From IDS-8 sp035304285 (GTDB taxonomy: Bacteria; Pseudomonadota; Gammaproteobacteria; Steroidobacterales; Woeseiaceae): a DNA stretch of 8,415 nucleotides. Below are positions 6,506 to 8,415 of this stretch, piece after piece; position 1 is the first letter of the stretch; every line of letters starts with the position of its first letter. A program made the position numbers and the translations under genes. The notes under the pieces were generated by a model. The model saw only the letters and a program-made list of their open reading frames with translations, ran no database searches and was not told where the DNA came from. The stretch spans positions 1-8,415 of the forward strand of contig DATGQI010000170.1 in NCBI GenBank assembly GCA_035304285.1. Direction: 5' to 3'.

Positions 6506-7669
6506 TTATGATGCTCGCGGCCCGGTCAGGATGGGCCAGTACTGGAAGACGAAGATGGCGAAAGCCAGGACCCAGGCCGCGGCAGACACGTCGATCATGT
6601 GCGGGTAAGCAGGACCGGCGAGCGGGCCCAGCACACGGAGCATGACCGCAAGCGTGAGGACAACATAAGCAACAACCGTTAGCCGCGACGCGTGCAGCGG
6701 CCTGCCGGTATGGCCAAGCGGCACACGCGTTATCATCGCCAGGATCATGGTGCCGATCGCACCGACTGTCAGAGCGTGCAATGCAGCAGTCGGCGGGACG
6801 AGGAAGCCGAATGCCGCGCAGGCCATCAACGCGTAGCCGATTGGGAGCCACGCATAGGCGACATGCAGCACCAGGAGTAGCGGCTCCGCGCGTGCCGCCA
6901 GCCCTCGCCACGCAGCGAGGCGCACGCCGTGGAGTATCGCAGCAGCCACTGCAAGCGATCCCGTTATCGTCCCGACTTGCGACTGGCTGGCCGCGAGGCC
7001 GACCAGCACGGTCGCGAGGATGGTCAGCCGATCGATGGTCGTATTGTTGGCGGGAACGCGTGGGACGCCATGATTGCGCATCCAGTTGGCCGTGAAGTTA
7101 GGGATGACGCGTCCTGCGATCACGGTAATGAGCAGCAGTATCGTGTGCGTCATCAGATAAATCGCAGTGCGGTCTGCGCCGGGCACACGTCCCGCGGCAC
7201 CCAGGTGGTACAAGAGGTTCAACAACAGCAATACCAGGGTGATCGCAATGATCGGATAGTTGCGCCGGTTACCCGCGCTCACGATCTCCTGCAGCACGAA
7301 CAGGAAAAGCAACAGCGGGAATGCCAGGTCGACTGGCGCTACGAACCAGGCCGGCAGGAAGCCGGACGTCGCCATCGCAATGCGCCCGCAGAGCCACGCC
7401 AGAACAAGCCAGCCCAGGAGCCACCCCTCCAGGCGTGGACGACCGGTCCAGTTGGGAATCGCGGTGAGAAGAAAGCCCGCAACTGTCGCCATTGCGAACC
7501 CGACCAGCATTTCGTGGGCGTGCCATAGCGCAAAATTTTCAGGGCCCGACGGCCATCCGCCATGCCACAACAGGGTCCACAGGAGCACCACGACGATGGC
7601 GAAAATGCCGTTCAGGAGGAAAAACGGGCGGAATCCGTAGTCGAGGAGAGTGGTAAGGCGAAAGTGCAT
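6506..7669 (-). CDS. nnrS: NnrS-family heme/copper membrane protein
   Basis: This 387-aa polytopic membrane protein of the NnrS family has about twelve hydrophobic segments. NnrS proteins contain heme and copper in the inner membrane and protect against nitric-oxide stress. Signatures: YGFRPFFLL (11-19), WHAHEMLVGFAMATVAGFLLTAIPNWTGRP (49-78, with H50 and H52), THTILLL (174-180), GRVIPNFTANW (186-196) and the late HALTVGAIGTM...TRVPLGHTGRPL block (298-325, with H298 and H320). The ATG start has an AGGA site 9 nt upstream and faces rnk across a 150-bp divergent region. No nitric oxide reductase, nitrite reductase or Nnr/Dnr-type regulator is encoded in the window. No clear FNR/NNR box (TTGAT-N4-ATCAA) appears upstream. 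The family is secure; the NO-related role is by family. Confidence 0.93.
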   Translation of the reverse strand: MHFRLTTLLDYGFRPFFLLNGIFAIVVVLLWTLLWHGGWPSGPENFALWHAHEMLVGFAMATVAGFLLTAIPNWTGRPRLEGWLLGWLVLAWLCGRIAMATSGFLPAWFVAPVDLAFPLLLFLFVLQEIVSAGNRRNYPIIAITLVLLLLNLLYHLGAAGRVPGADRTAIYLMTHTILLLITVIAGRVIPNFTANWMRNHGVPRVPANNTTIDRLTILATVLVGLAASQSQVGTITGSLAVAAAILHGVRLAAWRGLAARAEPLLLVLHVAYAWLPIGYALMACAAFGFLVPPTAALHALTVGAIGTMILAMITRVPLGHTGRPLHASRLTVVAYVVLTLAVMLRVLGPLAGPAYPHMIDVSAAAWVLAFAIFVFQYWPILTGPRAS

Positions 7670-7819
7670 GATCGGAGATCCTGCGCTGCCGAAGGCAACG
7701 GTGCGAGAAATATCACCTGCAAGGATGCCTTACAGGCGAACGCGCGTCGACCCGTGCCTATTCACCAGTCCGATCCTCTATACTCTGCACTGGATTCGCA
7801 CAAACGACCGGGGAAAGCA
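7670..7819. promoter_or_regulatory. Divergent nnrS / rnk promoter region
   Basis: This 150-bp non-coding stretch lies between the divergent starts of nnrS and rnk and must hold the promoter of at least one. For rnk, TATACT at 7779-7784 is a good -10 box that would place transcription start near 7791 and give a leader of about 30 nt; no good -35 is found at the right distance, so an extended or activator-dependent promoter is possible. A short inverted repeat AAGG-ATG-CCTT at 7721-7731 lies roughly midway. No convincing promoter for nnrS is visible; GATATT on the minus strand is the only weak -10 candidate. Confidence 0.5.
7779..7784 (+). promoter_or_regulatory. Candidate -10 box for rnk
   Basis: TATACT matches five of six bases of the sigma-70 -10 consensus and lies 35 bp before the rnk GTG codon. 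The upstream hexamer at the expected 17-18-bp spacing is poor, so this is a suggestion only. Confidence 0.35.
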
Positions 7820-8233
7820 GTGGGCACGGCACCGAAAGTAGTGATATCGACACGTGATGCAGAGAGGCTTGAGGCTCTTCTGGAATCCATGCGGGGAAAA
7901 TCATTTCCCGGTAAGGCGGAGCTCGAGGCCGAGCTGGATCGTGCCGATGTGGTCGAGCCTCAGGAGATACCACCGACGGTCGTCACGATGAATTCAACCG
8001 TGAAGTTCAGGGTTCAGTCGTCGCAGGAAGAGTTCCAGCTGACGCTGGTATACCCGAAGGATGTCGACCAGAGCGGCGGAACCATTTCCGTCCTGGCTCC
8101 TGTTGGTAGTGCTCTGCTCGGACTCACCCAGGGCGACGAGATCGAATGGCCAAAACCCGGCGGCGGCACGATCCAGGTCCGGATAGAGGAAATCCTGTAC
8201 CAGCCGGAGCGCGCCGGGGAATTCCACCGCTAG
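7820..8233 (+). CDS. rnk: Rnk, regulator of nucleoside diphosphate kinase
   Basis: This 137-aa protein is close to the length of E. coli Rnk (136 aa). The family is a GreA/GreB relative: a short N-terminal helical region (about residues 11-45) and a C-terminal FKBP-like domain. The match is clear across KAELEAELDRADVVEPQEIPPTVVTMNST (32-60), LTLVYPKDVD (75-83), SVLAPVGSALLGLTQGDEIEW (90-110) and ILYQPE (125-130). Rnk influences nucleoside diphosphate kinase levels and has been shown to bind RNA polymerase. The frame extends upstream to an ATG at 7562, but that part overlaps nnrS antisense. The GTG at 7820, with GGGGA 5 nt upstream (7810-7814), gives the family length. This is the only plus-strand gene here, and it ends 14 bp before the 58-bp palindrome. 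Confidence 0.95.
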   Translation: MGTAPKVVISTRDAERLEALLESMRGKSFPGKAELEAELDRADVVEPQEIPPTVVTMNSTVKFRVQSSQEEFQLTLVYPKDVDQSGGTISVLAPVGSALLGLTQGDEIEWPKPGGGTIQVRIEEILYQPERAGEFHR

Positions 8234-8247
8234 CGAGCTGGCCTGCC

Positions 8248-8305
8248 GGGGACATGCACTAAGGGGACAGATTTAATTAAATCTGTCCCCTTAGTGCATG
8301 TCCCC
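8248..8305. repeat. Perfect 58-bp palindrome (REP/REPIN-like or bidirectional terminator)
   Basis: Two 29-base arms are exact reverse complements with no spacer, centred on TTTAATTAAA between 8276 and 8277. Each arm holds two GGGGACA copies 15 bp apart (8248-8254 and 8263-8269, mirrored as TGTCCCC). It sits between the convergent 3' ends of rnk and an unknown gene. A transcript from either side could form a very long hairpin, so it could end transcription both ways, although no T-run follows on either strand. The GGGGACAGATTTA core resembles dispersed repeats I recall near RAYT (Y1-type) transposase genes; that identity is from memory, not shown here. Confidence 0.9.
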
Positions 8306-8313
8306 TTATTGCA
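8284..8313. repeat. Tandem 15-bp repeat overlapping the palindrome
   Basis: TGTCCCCTTAGTGCA (8284-8298) is followed directly by TGTCCCCTTATTGCA (8299-8313), differing at one base in fifteen. The first copy lies in the right palindrome arm and is mirrored at 8254-8268; the second extends eight bases past the palindrome edge and ends one base before the stop codon of the converging gene. The palindrome is thus built of a repeated 15-bp unit. Confidence 0.9.
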
Positions 8314-8314
8314 G

Positions 8315-8415
8315 CTAGTACCAGAACGAAAAAAAGATCTGCACGACGTCGGCTTCGAGTGCGTAGAGCGGCTCCTCGCCGACAAGTGCGTCTGTCGTCA
8401 GGTCGCGGAACTCGT
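8315..8415 (-). CDS. C-terminal end of an unidentified protein (partial)
   Basis: On the minus strand an open frame enters from the right edge (first whole codon at 8413) and ends in TAG at 8317-8315. It gives 32 residues, from EFRDLTTDALV through EEPLYALEADVV to IFFSFWY. The acidic/hydrophobic mix and lack of Arg/Ala low-complexity bias look like real coding sequence. The other two minus frames read as an early stop and an arginine-rich string. The stop lies one base past the repeat array that separates it from rnk. I do not recognise the family from this fragment. Confidence 0.55.
   Translation of the reverse strand, partial: EFRDLTTDALVGEEPLYALEADVVQIFFSFWY

Noticed and set aside
6444..6911. 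N-terminal extension of the MOSC protein to 302 aa.
   Set aside because: The extra part overlaps nnrS on the same strand in another frame and looks like shadow sequence; the ATG at 6443 has a strong ribosome site and gives a normal single-domain protein.
7721..7731. AAGG-ATG-CCTT considered as an NsrR or FNR-type operator for nnrS.
   Set aside because: It fits neither the NsrR half-site pattern nor TTGAT-N4-ATCAA well, and a 4-bp-arm repeat is expected by chance.
7562..7819. N-terminal extension of Rnk to 223 aa.
   Set aside because: It overlaps nnrS antisense and the divergent promoter region; the GTG at 7820 gives the family's standard length.

Overview
The window is a GC-rich stretch of bacterial chromosome. 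It most likely comes from a gammaproteobacterium or a close proteobacterial relative. Supporting signs are an Rnk protein of the usual length (137 aa), a TldD/TldE pair, an NnrS protein, and a GGGGACAGATTTA-type palindrome of the kind I associate with REP/RAYT-like repeats in such genomes. No species can be named from sequence alone. Non-ATG starts are common here: four GTG and one probable TTG among eight complete genes.

Layout, right to left in the direction of most transcription. Seven genes lie head to tail on the minus strand: nnrS (7669-6506), a MOSC-domain protein (6443-6003), a LemA-family protein (5988-5428), a DUF2207 membrane protein with a poly-glycine tail (5417-3720), a rhomboid protease (3652-3017), a TldD-type metallopeptidase with a Tat/lipoprotein-like leader (2852-1311), and its TldE/PmbA partner (1321-5). 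Gaps of 14, 10, 62 and 67 bp and one 11-bp overlap suggest one or two operons. The widest internal gap (2853-3016, 164 bp) separates the rhomboid gene from tldD; it holds an inverted repeat that could be a regulatory site. Transcribed the other way from a 150-bp divergent region is rnk (7820-8233). It converges on the 3' end of an unidentified minus-strand gene cut by the right edge (8415-8315).

How the genes may work together. LemA plus DUF2207 is a recurrent envelope pair of unknown biochemical function. Rhomboid is an intramembrane serine protease, and TldD/TldE is a peptidase heterodimer that digests unfolded or modified peptides. Here TldD carries a twin-arginine motif and a lipobox while TldE has no leader and no room for one, so the pair may act outside the cytoplasm by Tat hitch-hiking. 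An envelope proteolysis or quality-control role for the LemA-DUF2207-rhomboid-TldDE block is an inference. NnrS and MOSC upstream relate to nitric-oxide tolerance and to metal-sulfur chemistry, and may simply share the promoter.

The most unusual non-coding object is a perfect, loopless 58-bp palindrome (8248-8305), extended by a 15-bp tandem repeat to 8313, filling most of the 81-bp gap between rnk and the converging gene. I found no tRNA, rRNA, CRISPR array, insertion sequence or phage gene.
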